A DNA stretch of 38,060 nt from an uncultured Chlorobiota bacterium (GTDB lineage Bacteria; Bacteroidota; Ignavibacteria; UBA10030; UBA6906). Each line of letters begins with the position of its first letter. Position 1 is the stretch's first letter. The stretch spans positions 1-38,060 of the forward strand of contig CAADGV010000041.1 of assembly GCA_900696645.1 (NCBI GenBank), in the 5' to 3' direction. The position numbers and the translations under genes are program-made. The notes below the pieces were generated by a model that did not search any database, was not told the DNA's origin, and saw only the letters and a program-made list of their open reading frames with translations. Below are positions 1-7,445 of the stretch, in pieces.

Positions 1-48
1 CAAACGAGCCAAGGTGAAGCCCAACAGCAAACAAGGACAATCTCGGGG

Positions 49-76
49 TTGACGATGACAGTGTATTCCTTACATG
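49..76 (+). promoter_or_regulatory. Weak candidate promoter upstream of the pirin gene
   Basis: TTGACG at 49-54 is followed after 16 bases by TACATG at 71-76, a poor sigma70-like pair about 130 bases before the pirin start. A second, even weaker pair is TTGAAC at 149-154 with TTATAT at 174-179 (19-base spacer). Neither can be preferred from sequence alone, and bases 1-213 hold no gene that I recognise. Confidence 0.25.
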
Positions 77-213
77 GTATTACCTGTTCGCCCAACCTAC
101 CGGAAGGATTTCCTAATCGTAAATAACGAGAGATGGCACTTTTGGGTGTTGAACTCTTTGCACTTGATTCGCGTTATATCCGGTAGTTCTTTGACAACTT
201 TGAGGAGTAAGAA

Positions 214-1119
214 ATGTCTATTCGACCAGTAAAGAGAATAACGCAAGCACAACCGACCCTTGAAGGGGCTGGTGTTCATCTGCGCCGCGCATTCGGCTTC
301 GGGAACACAAGCGACTTCGATCCGTTTCTGTTGTTTGATGATTTTCGGAATGAGGATCCCGAAGCATATCTCGCGGGCTTTCCGTGGCATCCGCACAGGG
401 GAATTGAAACGATAACATACGTTCTTGCCGGAGAAGTCGCACACGGCGACAGTCTGGGCAACCGCGGCAACTTGGGCGCGGGCGATGTTCAATGGATGAC
501 AGCAGGCAGCGGCATTCTGCACCAGGAAATGCCGCAGGGCGACAAGAACGGCCGCATGCATGGCTTTCAACTCTGGGCCAATCTTCCCTCGACCATGAAG
601 ATGACAACGCCGCGCTATCAGGATGTAAAGTCAGGAGAAATTCCCGAAGTTGTAGATGATGATGGGACGACTGTCCGTGTGGTGTGCGGAGATTTTTGGG
701 GAAAGTCCGGTCCGGTGGAAGGAGTTGCAGCAAATCCCCGTTACCTTGACGTGTGGGTTCCTCCGGGTAAACGCAAAGTGTTGCCAGTCGAGAACAACCG
801 TCACGGATTTGCTTATGTGTTCGAAGGCTCGGGCTCGTTCCGCGATGCCTCGCAACCTCTGCCGGTAAAAACCGATCGTGTCGGGTCGGGCGGCGAAGAG
901 GTGTACGAGTTCACCGGCAACCGCTCGCTTGTTCTCTTCGATTCGGGCGATGAAGTAACCGTGCAAGCCGGTGATGCAGGAATTAGGTTCTTGCTGGTTT
1001 CCGGTCAGCCGTTGAAAGAGCCGGTTGCGTGGCGCGGACCCATCGTGATGAACACGCATGAAGAACTGGCGCAGGCGTGGGAAGAGTTGAGGGACGGGAC
1101 GTTTATCAAAACGAAATAG
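214..1119 (+). CDS. Pirin family protein (bicupin)
   Basis: This 301-residue protein is a pirin, a two-domain cupin of the cytoplasm. The N-terminal cupin holds the diagnostic HPHRGIETITY motif. The four metal ligands of the family are visible as H59, H61, H103 and E105 (the last two in ILHQEMPQ). The C-terminal pirin domain follows from about residue 180. Family members bind Fe(II); some have quercetin 2,3-dioxygenase activity in vitro and others act as redox or transcription cofactors, so the substrate cannot be named here. The ATG at 214 is chosen because GAGGAG lies 7 bases upstream and the conserved N-terminus starts there. The gene appears monocistronic, with a strong hairpin 17 bases after its stop. 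Family assignment is firm; biological role is open. Confidence 0.93.
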   Translation: MSIRPVKRITQAQPTLEGAGVHLRRAFGFGNTSDFDPFLLFDDFRNEDPEAYLAGFPWHPHRGIETITYVLAGEVAHGDSLGNRGNLGAGDVQWMTAGSGILHQEMPQGDKNGRMHGFQLWANLPSTMKMTTPRYQDVKSGEIPEVVDDDGTTVRVVCGDFWGKSGPVEGVAANPRYLDVWVPPGKRKVLPVENNRHGFAYVFEGSGSFRDASQPLPVKTDRVGSGGEEVYEFTGNRSLVLFDSGDEVTVQAGDAGIRFLLVSGQPLKEPVAWRGPIVMNTHEELAQAWEELRDGTFIKTK

Positions 1120-1136
1120 GTGCAATAGTCACAGAA

Positions 1137-1166
1137 GCGGCGGGATTAGTTGGGAAATTCCGCCGC
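1137..1166. promoter_or_regulatory. 11-bp inverted repeat between pirin and the toxin-antitoxin module
   Basis: GCGGCGGGATT (1137-1147) pairs with AATTCCGCCGC (1156-1166) through eleven pairs, one of them G.T, around an 8-base loop. No T-run follows, so it is a poor intrinsic terminator. It overlaps the -35 and spacer of the candidate promoter at 1150-1178. This fits an operator for autoregulation of the downstream module, or a hairpin ending the pirin transcript. Confidence 0.55.
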
Positions 1167-1178
1167 AACTCGTATCTT
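1150..1178 (+). promoter_or_regulatory. Candidate promoter of the toxin-antitoxin operon
   Basis: TTGGGA at 1150-1155 and TATCTT at 1173-1178 are separated by 17 bases, with the predicted transcript start about 25 bases before the antitoxin ATG. The -35 lies inside the loop of the inverted repeat at 1137-1166. Confidence 0.4.
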
Positions 1179-1209
1179 GCGACAAACGAAAACCTGATGA
1201 GGTGACTCC

Positions 1210-1437
1210 ATGAGCCAAGATTTGAAGCAGTTGTTTCGTGCGGCGTTCGACCTGCCGGAAGGTGATCGAGCGACACTCGCAGGACTGCTTATCGAAAGCC
1301 TTGAACCAGCCCCAGATCCGGACATTGCGGAGGCGTGGGAACGCGAAGCCGGGCGTCGCTGGGCCGAAATCGAGAGCGGTCAATTGCGAACCATTCCATG
1401 GGAAGAAGTTCGCAAGAAACTCTTTGATCGCGCATGA
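1210..1437 (+). CDS. Addiction-module antitoxin (TIGR02574-like)
   Basis: This 75-residue acidic protein resembles the short 'putative addiction module component' family that is found next to RelE/ParE toxins. Its N-terminal half (residues 1-35) is a hydrophobic/acidic helix-rich stretch with the LPEGDRATLAGLLIESL pattern typical of the family. The C-terminal half has WEREAGRRWAEIESG and ends in IPWEEVRKKL, a pattern common to these antitoxins, which wrap the partner toxin. GAGG at 1199-1202 lies 7 bases before the ATG. Its stop overlaps the toxin start (ATGA at 1434-1437), which implies coupled translation. I see no classic DNA-binding domain, so how the module is autoregulated is unclear; the inverted repeat upstream is the obvious candidate site. 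It should neutralise the toxin by direct binding. Confidence 0.85.
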   Translation: MSQDLKQLFRAAFDLPEGDRATLAGLLIESLEPAPDPDIAEAWEREAGRRWAEIESGQLRTIPWEEVRKKLFDRA

Positions 1438-1727
1438 AACATATAGAGTTCCATCTTGAGGCGGTTCAGGAACTCATAAAGGCAAAAGAATGGTATCGGC
1501 TGCGAAGCGAAATGGCGTCGCAAGCATTCGCGCTTGAAGTAGATAATGCTATCCGGAGTATTGCAGATGCCCCGGAGCGCTGGCCCGAAAGCGAAGGCGG
1601 CATCCGTCGCAAAGTCCTCCAGCGGTTTCCGTACACAGTTCTTTACAGAACGCGCTCTGAGACAATATATGTAATTGCGGTTGCACACCAGCGCCGTCGT
1701 CCGGGATATTGGCATACGCGCAAGTAA
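1434..1727 (+). CDS. RelE/ParE family toxin
   Basis: This 97-residue basic protein matches the ParE/RelE plasmid-stabilisation toxin fold. It has an N-terminal strand (IEFHLEAVQEL), a helix with the common 'A..WY' pattern (residues 17-22), a long second helix, and C-terminal strands with YTVLYRTRSETIYVIAVAHQRRRPGYW. The motif 'I.VIAVAHQRR.P.YW' is typical of the ParE subgroup, whose members poison gyrase, while RelE members cleave mRNA on the ribosome. The subgroup call is therefore inference. The start overlaps the antitoxin stop by four bases. The stop codon lies inside a 14-bp perfect palindrome. Length is normal and no disruption is seen, so the module looks intact. Confidence 0.9.
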   Translation: MKHIEFHLEAVQELIKAKEWYRLRSEMASQAFALEVDNAIRSIADAPERWPESEGGIRRKVLQRFPYTVLYRTRSETIYVIAVAHQRRRPGYWHTRK

Positions 1728-1739
1728 ACAAGCTTGTTT
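1726..1739. repeat. 14-bp perfect palindrome at the toxin stop codon
   Basis: AAACAAGCTTGTTT reads the same on both strands and covers the last two bases of the toxin stop codon. It has no loop, so it is more like a dimeric protein-binding site than a terminator. A TTG at 1734 that could start the next gene lies inside it. Confidence 0.5.
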
Positions 1740-1763
1740 TACAATCTACAACATGACGTTGGC

Positions 1764-2921
1764 GTGACCAGTTATCGCAGCTTTTTCGTTTTATTCTCCC
1801 TGTTGATATTTCCTCTCCAGATTTACTCCCAAACCTTTCCAACTCACGAACTCCGCGCCGTCTATCTTACAACAACCAACAGTCTTGACTGGCCGAAGAG
1901 TCTGAACAGGGAGGAGCAGCGATCTTCTCTCAAGCAGATTGTCCGCGACCTCAAGCATGCACACTTTAATGCCATCTTCTTTCAAGTCCGGGCTCGCGGC
2001 GATGCGTATTACAAATCCGCCTTCGAGCCGTGGGCCGAAAATCTGGCAGGCACGCTCGGCAAAGATCCCGGGTGGGACCCGCTGCAGTTTCTTTTGGATG
2101 AAGCGCATGCTGGCGGGATGGAAGTACATGCGTGGTTCAATGTGTACAAGATTCGCGGGCCTGTGCCGCCGCAACCCAGCTCGCCGCAACATCCCGTGAG
2201 AGCGTTGTCCAATTCGGTTGTCTTCTTTGACAACGAATACTGGTTCGATCCGGGACGTCCTGAAGTGAATGACTATCTCATTCGTGTTCTGAGTGATCTG
2301 ACCGGGAAATACGACATTGACGGTGTGTGCTTCGATTTCATACGTTACCCGCTTGGCGATTTTCCCGACCGGGCAACGTACAACAAGTACGGCAACGGAA
2401 TCCCGCTCGAAAGCTGGAGGCGTGAGAACATCAACAAGTTCGTTCGCGATGCACATGACGCCGTTTCGCGGCAGAAGCCGGAGATAAAACTCGGCGCCGC
2501 GCCGCTCGGCAACTTCGGCGGCTCATTGAGCGCGCAACCGGATTCACGAAGCGCCCGGGGCGGGGTTGGAGATTTCTATCAGGATTCACGTACATGGCTG
2601 AAGAATGGCTGGCTCGATTATCTTGCACCGCAAATCTATTGGCCGCTTGAATTCGAAACTCAAGGGCCCGACTTTGCCCACATTACCCGGACTTGGTTGA
2701 AAGAGGCCGAGGGGCGACATATCTATGTCAGCATCGGCGCATACAAGCCGGAAATTCTCAATCAACTTTCCGATCAAATTACGGCAAGCCGCATGTTGGG
2801 CGCTCACGGGCAAGTCTTCTTCAGGTACGAGAATGTAAAGGAGATGAACCGGTTCGAAAGTTCCTACACCGGACGCGTGCAGGTTCCGCAGATGCCGTGG
2901 AAGAAAAACCGTTCGCAGTAG
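1764..2921 (+). CDS. Secreted GHL10-type glycoside-hydrolase-like protein (DUF187 family)
   Basis: The protein begins with a hydrophobic signal peptide (SFFVLFSLLIFPLQIYSQ), so it is exported. The rest is a TIM-barrel protein of the GHL10 / YngK family. Landmarks are the opening LRAVYLTTTNSLDWPKS, the strand FNAIFFQVRARGDAYY, GGMEVHAWFNVYK, the segment DGVCFDFIRYP near the middle and the late strand WLDYLAPQIYWP. These match the usual order of the family, whose members probably act on cell-wall or surface glycans; no substrate is proven. A GTG at 1764 is preferred because it gives a compact signal peptide. An in-frame TTG at 1734 would add ten residues but lies inside the palindrome. No clear ribosome site is seen for either. 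Its stop is only 8 bases from the convergent dctM stop. Confidence 0.85.
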   Translation: MTSYRSFFVLFSLLIFPLQIYSQTFPTHELRAVYLTTTNSLDWPKSLNREEQRSSLKQIVRDLKHAHFNAIFFQVRARGDAYYKSAFEPWAENLAGTLGKDPGWDPLQFLLDEAHAGGMEVHAWFNVYKIRGPVPPQPSSPQHPVRALSNSVVFFDNEYWFDPGRPEVNDYLIRVLSDLTGKYDIDGVCFDFIRYPLGDFPDRATYNKYGNGIPLESWRRENINKFVRDAHDAVSRQKPEIKLGAAPLGNFGGSLSAQPDSRSARGGVGDFYQDSRTWLKNGWLDYLAPQIYWPLEFETQGPDFAHITRTWLKEAEGRHIYVSIGAYKPEILNQLSDQITASRMLGAHGQVFFRYENVKEMNRFESSYTGRVQVPQMPWKKNRSQ

Positions 2922-2929
2922 CAGGGGCC

Positions 2930-4210
2930 TTACTTCACACCCAACAACTCCACCAGCCACAAACTCAACCACGGAACGTAGGTAATAATGAGAAGTGCAA
3001 TGAGCAACATGCCGATATAGGGCAGCGTTGCGCGCACGATTGTGAAGACGGGCTTCTGAAACCGGATGCTTGAGATGAACAGATTCAAGCCCACGGGCGG
3101 TGTGAGATAACCGATTTCAAGGTTGGTAAGAAAGATAATTCCAAGATGAACCGGATGAACGCCATAGGCAACAGCAATCGGCAGAATAAGCGGAACAACA
3201 ACGATAATCGCGGAAAAAATATCCATCATCATTCCGACCAGAATCAGAAAGATATTCAACACAATCAGAAACATGATCGGATTAGTGATGAACGACTGCG
3301 TAAACTCGAACAGCTTCATCGGCACTTCGTTATCAACAAGATAGTTCGTCAGCCCCATTGCCGTTCCGATAATCATGAGAATGGCGCCAACCAGAACCAT
3401 ACTCTGCCGCATGACGCGGGGAATGTCGCGGAAGAAATGCAGATCCTTGTAGATGAACACTTCGACGATCAACACATAAAACGCCGTTACTGCCGCCGCC
3501 TCTGTTGCCGTGAACGTGCCGCTGTAAATTCCGCCAATCACGATGAAGGGCAACGGTATTTCCCACGCCGCTTCACGCACGGCACTCTTGACATTTGACC
3601 ACGTGAAGGGCACCGTCGGGACTTTTGCCTTTTTCCCCTGCCGGACACCATACACGGAGAGAATTGCCACAAGGAGAATTCCCGGAATCAGGCCCGCAGC
3701 AAACAACTGATCGATGCTCAGTTTTGCCGTGACAGAATAGAGAATCAGCGGAAGACTGGGAGGGAACAGCAATCCGAGACTTCCCGAAGTAGTGATCAGT
3801 CCGAGCGAAAATTTTTCCGGGTATTGTTCCTTGAGAAGGATGGGGAGAAGGAGCCCGCCGAGCGCAACAATCGTAACGCCCGACGCACCGGTGAAGGCAG
3901 TAAACAGCGCACAGGTAACGAGAGCAACAACGGAAAGACCTCCGCTGAGCGATCCGAAGAATGCACGGGCGAGATTGACGAGACGAACAGGAGTCTTGCT
4001 TTCGGCAAGAACGTAGCCGGCAAACGTAAACAACGGAATTGCCACGAGAGTCGGATTACTGCAAATGCGATACAGTTCCACAATGACAGCAGACGACTCG
4101 ATTCCCTCCGCGGCGAAACTCAGCATCGCAACGGCGCCGATAATGGCAAACAGCGGCGCCCCCAGCAACGCAAGCAGAAGAAGCAACAGGCCAATGACGA
4201 ACGTACTCAT
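2930..4210 (-). CDS. dctM: TRAP transporter large permease subunit DctM
   Basis: This 426-residue, highly hydrophobic protein is the 12-helix large membrane subunit of a tripartite ATP-independent periplasmic (TRAP) transporter, which carries the Na+-coupled translocation pathway. Family landmarks include the N-terminal LLLLLALLGAPLFAIIGAVAML, the segment IPLFTFAGYVLAES, GASGVTIVALGGLLLPIL (the conserved G-x-SG region), GSLGLLFPPSLPLILY and the C-terminal LGIIFLTNLEIGYLTPPVGLNLF. Length is normal. Its start overlaps the dctQ stop by four bases (ATGA at 4207-4210), which indicates translational coupling. It is the last gene of the tatT-dctP-dctQ-dctM operon. The substrate cannot be read from the sequence; DctP homologues mostly bind organic acids, but TatT-linked systems may carry hydrophobic ligands. 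Confidence 0.95.
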   Translation of the reverse strand: MSTFVIGLLLLLLALLGAPLFAIIGAVAMLSFAAEGIESSAVIVELYRICSNPTLVAIPLFTFAGYVLAESKTPVRLVNLARAFFGSLSGGLSVVALVTCALFTAFTGASGVTIVALGGLLLPILLKEQYPEKFSLGLITTSGSLGLLFPPSLPLILYSVTAKLSIDQLFAAGLIPGILLVAILSVYGVRQGKKAKVPTVPFTWSNVKSAVREAAWEIPLPFIVIGGIYSGTFTATEAAAVTAFYVLIVEVFIYKDLHFFRDIPRVMRQSMVLVGAILMIIGTAMGLTNYLVDNEVPMKLFEFTQSFITNPIMFLIVLNIFLILVGMMMDIFSAIIVVVPLILPIAVAYGVHPVHLGIIFLTNLEIGYLTPPVGLNLFISSIRFQKPVFTIVRATLPYIGMLLIALLIITYVPWLSLWLVELLGVK

Positions 4211-4710
4211 TGGACGGCAGGCCCCCCTTTCCCCGTCAGTTTCATTGCGTGTTCCGCAATCTTCACAGCGAAATGAAACGCCATCAACGCGTAGCCTGCG
4301 GGAATAACAATCAAGGCAATCCAGGTTGGCACGTTGAGCATGAAGTCACTGCCCGACGCTTTCTCATCAACCAAAAATGTCCACGAAGCGTCGGCAAGAT
4401 AGTAGCAGACGATGATGGCGAACAACGACGTAACGATACGCACACCATCCTGCCAGCGCGCAGACAAGAAGCGGGAGAATGCATCGATGCCGATGTGCCG
4501 TTCCTCATGGGCGGCAATCGCCGCGCCGATGAATCCCACCCAAATAACGAGATGGCGTACCAGCGGATCTGCCCAGAGAAATCCAATGCCAAAGACATTT
4601 CTCAACACAACCTGGGTGAACGCAAGAAGAATCATGGAAGAGAGAAAGAGAACGAGCAAGCCCGTTTCTATCTTTACCAGCAAGCGGTCCAGGGAACGGA
4701 GAAGGGTCAT
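4207..4710 (-). CDS. dctQ: TRAP transporter small permease subunit DctQ
   Basis: This 167-residue protein has four predicted membrane helices, as expected for the small TRAP subunit that pairs with DctM. The helices fall around LLVLFLSSMILLAFTQVVLR, HLVIWVGFIGAAIAAHEERH, IVTSLFAIIVCYYLADASW and WIALIVIPAGYALMAFHF. The motif FLWADPLVRHLVIWVGFIGAA and the following HEERHIGIDAFSRFL are classic DctQ features. The ATG at 4710 is chosen because the conserved N-terminus (MTLLRSLDRLLVKIE) begins there and the start overlaps the dctP stop (ATGA at 4707-4710). The reading frame stays open upstream but that part lies inside dctP in another frame and is not coding. Confidence 0.93.
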   Translation of the reverse strand: MTLLRSLDRLLVKIETGLLVLFLSSMILLAFTQVVLRNVFGIGFLWADPLVRHLVIWVGFIGAAIAAHEERHIGIDAFSRFLSARWQDGVRIVTSLFAIIVCYYLADASWTFLVDEKASGSDFMLNVPTWIALIVIPAGYALMAFHFAVKIAEHAMKLTGKGGPAVQ

Positions 4711-5720
4711 TTCGTCCCGGCGTTCTTGCCGCGGAATACGGCGAGGGATTTTTCGATTCTGTTCAGGAAATCCTGATCGTAGAATGTGCCGACGAGAGTC
4801 TGACGCGCTTTCTTGCCGGCCGCGACATATTCGTCGATCATTTTTTGGGAGGGCACATCGACAAGCTGAATGCCGCTTTTCTTCATTACTGCGATTGCGG
4901 CATCGTTTTCCTGGCGTGATTTCAGGGTAAGCTCGCGCATGAATTTCTTGCCGTTGCGCAGAAGAATCTCCTGCAAATCCGAAGGCAACTCGTCGAATTT
5001 CTTCTTCGTCATCACCACGGCACCGGATGCATCGGCGAGCGGCAGGTTCATCATGTATTTCACACGCGTATGCCACTGCAGTACCAGTGCCGCAAGCGGT
5101 GACGTGTAAGCTCCGTTGATGAGTCCCGTTTGCAGAGATGTCAGCACGTCAATAACCGAAAGCGGAATCGGACTGATGCCGAGCGCCCTGAACGTCGCCT
5201 CGGCAACCTTGTCCCCTTCCCACATCCACATCTTAACGCCGTTCATATCGGCAAGCGTCCGGACCGGTGTATTGGTCAGCACGTACACCCAACCGACCTC
5301 GGCCCAGCCGAGCAGCACGTAGCCGTTGTCGCGGAACGCCTTGTCGAATTCGTCGTCAAACATTGTGTAGATGTGATCGACTTCATCGTAGTTGTTGAAC
5401 AGAAACGGCGAGTCGAGAATGCGGACTTTCGGCGCAATATCACCGAGCCCGAAGCCCGTCAATCCGGCGCTGTGCAATTGGCCGAGCCGCATCTTGCGGA
5501 TGACATCCTTGTCCTCGCCCTGCACGCCTCCCGCGTAAATCCTGAAGCCCAACTTGCCGCCGCTTTCTTTCCGGATCGCCGCGTCGTATTCGCGCAGAAC
5601 ATTCGTCCACGTACTGCCGTCGGGCGCAAGCGAGGCGAACTTGATAATGTGTTGTTGGCTCTGTGCTGCTGATGCCAATACGAATAGGGAAAAGCCAACG
5701 GCAAGAATTCTCTTTTTCAT
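4707..5720 (-). CDS. dctP: TRAP transporter substrate-binding protein DctP
   Basis: The 337-residue protein has a typical signal peptide (MKKRILAVGFSLFVLASAAQSQ) and is the periplasmic solute receptor of the TRAP system. Family marks are IIKFASLAPDGSTW at the mature N-terminus, the GGVQGEDKDVIRKMRLGQLHSAG segment, LGWAEVGWVYVLTN, the ligand-gripping helix region GVKMWMWEGDKVAEATFRALGISPIPLSVIDVLTSLQTGLINGAYTSP (residues about 157-205), and the late KKKFDELPSDLQEILL. The usual family arginine that clamps a carboxylate is not obvious at its normal place, where KMWMWEGD stands instead. This supports a non-standard ligand, as proposed for TatT-linked systems. It lies 28 bases downstream of tatT and overlaps dctQ. 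Confidence 0.93.
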   Translation of the reverse strand: MKKRILAVGFSLFVLASAAQSQQHIIKFASLAPDGSTWTNVLREYDAAIRKESGGKLGFRIYAGGVQGEDKDVIRKMRLGQLHSAGLTGFGLGDIAPKVRILDSPFLFNNYDEVDHIYTMFDDEFDKAFRDNGYVLLGWAEVGWVYVLTNTPVRTLADMNGVKMWMWEGDKVAEATFRALGISPIPLSVIDVLTSLQTGLINGAYTSPLAALVLQWHTRVKYMMNLPLADASGAVVMTKKKFDELPSDLQEILLRNGKKFMRELTLKSRQENDAAIAVMKKSGIQLVDVPSQKMIDEYVAAGKKARQTLVGTFYDQDFLNRIEKSLAVFRGKNAGTK

Positions 5721-5748
5721 CAGATACCTTTTTGTCTATGTTAGACGA

Positions 5749-6609
5749 CTAAAACAACTCTTCCTTCATTTGCATCAACATCTTCGCCTTCTTTTTCGCT
5801 ATCGCGTTGCCGAGACGGAAGTTCGGCAGAATGTCGAGCGATGCGCTTTCAACATGTTTCAGCAATTCGTCGAACAGTTCCTCGTTCTGGGTCTGAAACG
5901 CATACGATTTTGCATAGTACACATGCGACATCAGGAACTTGCCTTGATTCAAACGCAGGGCTGTTTCGAAATGTTCCTTCGATTTGTCGGGATTGCCGCC
6001 GAGGAAGCGTGAGCGGCTTCCGTAGAGCGTACCGAGAAAAAGATGCGCGCCGCCGTAATAAAATGCGGAATCTTTTTCGGCAACGAAATTCATCATCACT
6101 TCAAGCTTCGGGATTGCGGCAATTGCTTCAGGATCCGTGAGCGTGATGTTGAGATATCCGCCCCACGGAAAAGCAGTCCAGAACACCGCCGGAACAAAGT
6201 CCTTTGATTTTTTGGCGAGTGCCGCCTTCAGATCATCAGCCGACCGTTCGAGCGCCTTCTTCACGTTTTTGTCCTGTTCCAAAATCCGCAATCCGTAATC
6301 ACGCCCCCGCAGGTAGAACACGCGTGCGCGTTCAACATCAACGTCCTCCACAAATCCCAATGCGTAACTTGCGTAGCCCTCGGCGCAGAGTCTCAGCAGG
6401 CGTTCGTTGTCGGGATCGTTCTTCAGCATCACTTCAAGTAGCTTGATGTTGGCGGGAAGCGCCTGCTCGGCAAACTGCAGATCGGATTCTTCGGTGAGCG
6501 CGTCGTACCCCTCTTCCACGATGCCACCGACGGAGCGGACGGCAATGGTTTGAATGCATCCGGTGAAGAGTAGAAGCGGGATAAACAGGAGTAGCTGGAG
6601 TGGTTTCAT
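5749..6609 (-). CDS. tatT: TatT-like TRAP-associated lipoprotein (T component of a TPAT transporter)
   Basis: The 286-residue protein has a lipoprotein signal ending in LLFTGC, so C18 should be lipidated. The body is an all-helical repeat protein of the TAtT family first characterised as Treponema pallidum Tp0956. Visible landmarks are the early helix QFAEQALPANIKLLEVMLKNDPDNERLLRLCAEGYASYALGFVED (family marks: NDP, AEGYASYA, F..D), a central GGAHLFLGTLYGSRSRFLGGNPDKSKEHFETAL and a C-terminal AKKKAKMLMQMKEELF. In Treponema the trimeric TatT binds the substrate receptor TatP and is thought to hand over a hydrophobic ligand. Here it is the first gene of the operon, 28 bases before dctP, which supports the same partnership. 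A TTGGAA/TATATT promoter lies just upstream. Family call is strong; ligand is unknown. Confidence 0.9.
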   Translation of the reverse strand: MKPLQLLLFIPLLLFTGCIQTIAVRSVGGIVEEGYDALTEESDLQFAEQALPANIKLLEVMLKNDPDNERLLRLCAEGYASYALGFVEDVDVERARVFYLRGRDYGLRILEQDKNVKKALERSADDLKAALAKKSKDFVPAVFWTAFPWGGYLNITLTDPEAIAAIPKLEVMMNFVAEKDSAFYYGGAHLFLGTLYGSRSRFLGGNPDKSKEHFETALRLNQGKFLMSHVYYAKSYAFQTQNEELFDELLKHVESASLDILPNFRLGNAIAKKKAKMLMQMKEELF

Positions 6610-6633
6610 CAGTCTTTCAGAATGTGCTCACAA

Positions 6634-6663
6634 AATATAGAGAGAAACGGGGAAAGATTCCAA
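6634..6663 (-). promoter_or_regulatory. Candidate promoter of the tatT-dctPQM operon
   Basis: Read on the minus strand, TTGGAA (6663-6658) and TATATT (6639-6634) are 18 bases apart, placing the transcript start about 18 bases before the tatT ATG. Confidence 0.5.
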
Positions 6664-6671
6664 GGCAGGCC

Positions 6672-6703
6672 TTTGCAACTCTTCAAAAATTGATTTACTT
6701 TTC
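6672..6703 (+). promoter_or_regulatory. Candidate promoter of the two-component operon
   Basis: TTGCAA at 6673-6678 and TACTTT at 6696-6701 have a 17-base spacer. The same stretch also fits the Bacteroidota pattern: TTTG at 6672-6675, then TACTTTTC (close to TAnnTTTG) 20 bases later. The start of transcription would be near 6708. Confidence 0.45.
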
Positions 6704-6770
6704 GCATGAACTCAAGAGCGGAGGCAACGTGCCGGAAGACAATCAACCCACACTCAACGTACACACGTCC

Positions 6771-7442
6771 ATGCGCATACTGGTTGTGGAAGATGAAAAA
6801 AAAGTGGCCAAGTTCATCCAGCAGGGACTGGAGGAGGAACATTACGCCGTTGACGTGGCCCACGACGGTGAAAAGGGTTTGCAGATGGCGTTGAACGAGA
6901 ACTACGATGTCATGATTCTCGATGTGATGTTGCCGAAGATGAGCGGATTGGAACTCATCAAGGCGGTACGCGCAAAGCAGAAGACAACGCCCACCCTCAT
7001 GCTCACAGCAAAGGCAACAACCGAGGACAAGGTTGCTGGTCTTGACAGCGGTGCGGATGATTATCTGACGAAGCCGTTTGCGTTTGAAGAACTGGTTGCC
7101 CGCGTCCGTTCACTGCTGCGCCGCGGTGCGCAGGAAAAATCCACGATCCTAAAAGTTGCCGACCTCGAGCTCGACACCGTGACGCACAAAGCCAAGCGGG
7201 CAGGCAAAACAATCGAGTTGACGGCAAAGGAATACTCGCTGCTGGAGTACTTCATGCGCAACCGTGATCGCGTACTCAGCCGCACGATCATTTCCGAGCA
7301 TATCTGGGATTACAACTTCGATACAGGCACGAACATCATTGACGTGTACGTCAATCATCTCCGCAACAAAATTGATGAAGGATTCGACCCGAAGCTGATA
7401 CATACTGTACGCGGTGTCGGGTATGTGATGAAGGAAGGATAA
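6771..7442 (+). CDS. OmpR/PhoB-family response regulator
   Basis: The 223-residue protein has a receiver domain (residues 1-115) with the acidic pair in MRILVVEDE, the phosphoacceptor D51 in MILDVMLP, the conserved T in LMLTAKATTEDKVAGLDSGADDYLTKPFAFEEL and the lysine of the TKPF motif. A winged-helix DNA-binding domain follows (about 125-223) with ELTAKEYSLLEYFMRNRDRVLSR and the recognition region TNIIDVYVNHLRNKID. It is a transcription factor activated by the kinase encoded 3 bases downstream. The ATG at 6771 matches the canonical N-terminus but has no clear ribosome site. A GTG at 6729, four bases after GGAGG, would add fourteen residues and cannot be excluded. The three 11-bp repeats at 8949-8981 are the best candidate binding site. 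Confidence 0.95.
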   Translation: MRILVVEDEKKVAKFIQQGLEEEHYAVDVAHDGEKGLQMALNENYDVMILDVMLPKMSGLELIKAVRAKQKTTPTLMLTAKATTEDKVAGLDSGADDYLTKPFAFEELVARVRSLLRRGAQEKSTILKVADLELDTVTHKAKRAGKTIELTAKEYSLLEYFMRNRDRVLSRTIISEHIWDYNFDTGTNIIDVYVNHLRNKIDEGFDPKLIHTVRGVGYVMKEG

Positions 7443-7445
7443 ACC

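Noticed and set aside
186-195. GTTCTTTGAC shared by the pirin leader (186-195) and the lipoprotein leader (31758-31767)
   Set aside because: A single shared 10-mer made of common words, with no suitable -10 at either place and no similar distance to the start; likely chance.
4711-5076. N-terminal extension of dctQ
   Set aside because: The frame is open but lies inside dctP, is rich in Arg/Ser/Glu and unlike any DctQ. The ATG at 4710 with the ATGA overlap is the obvious start.
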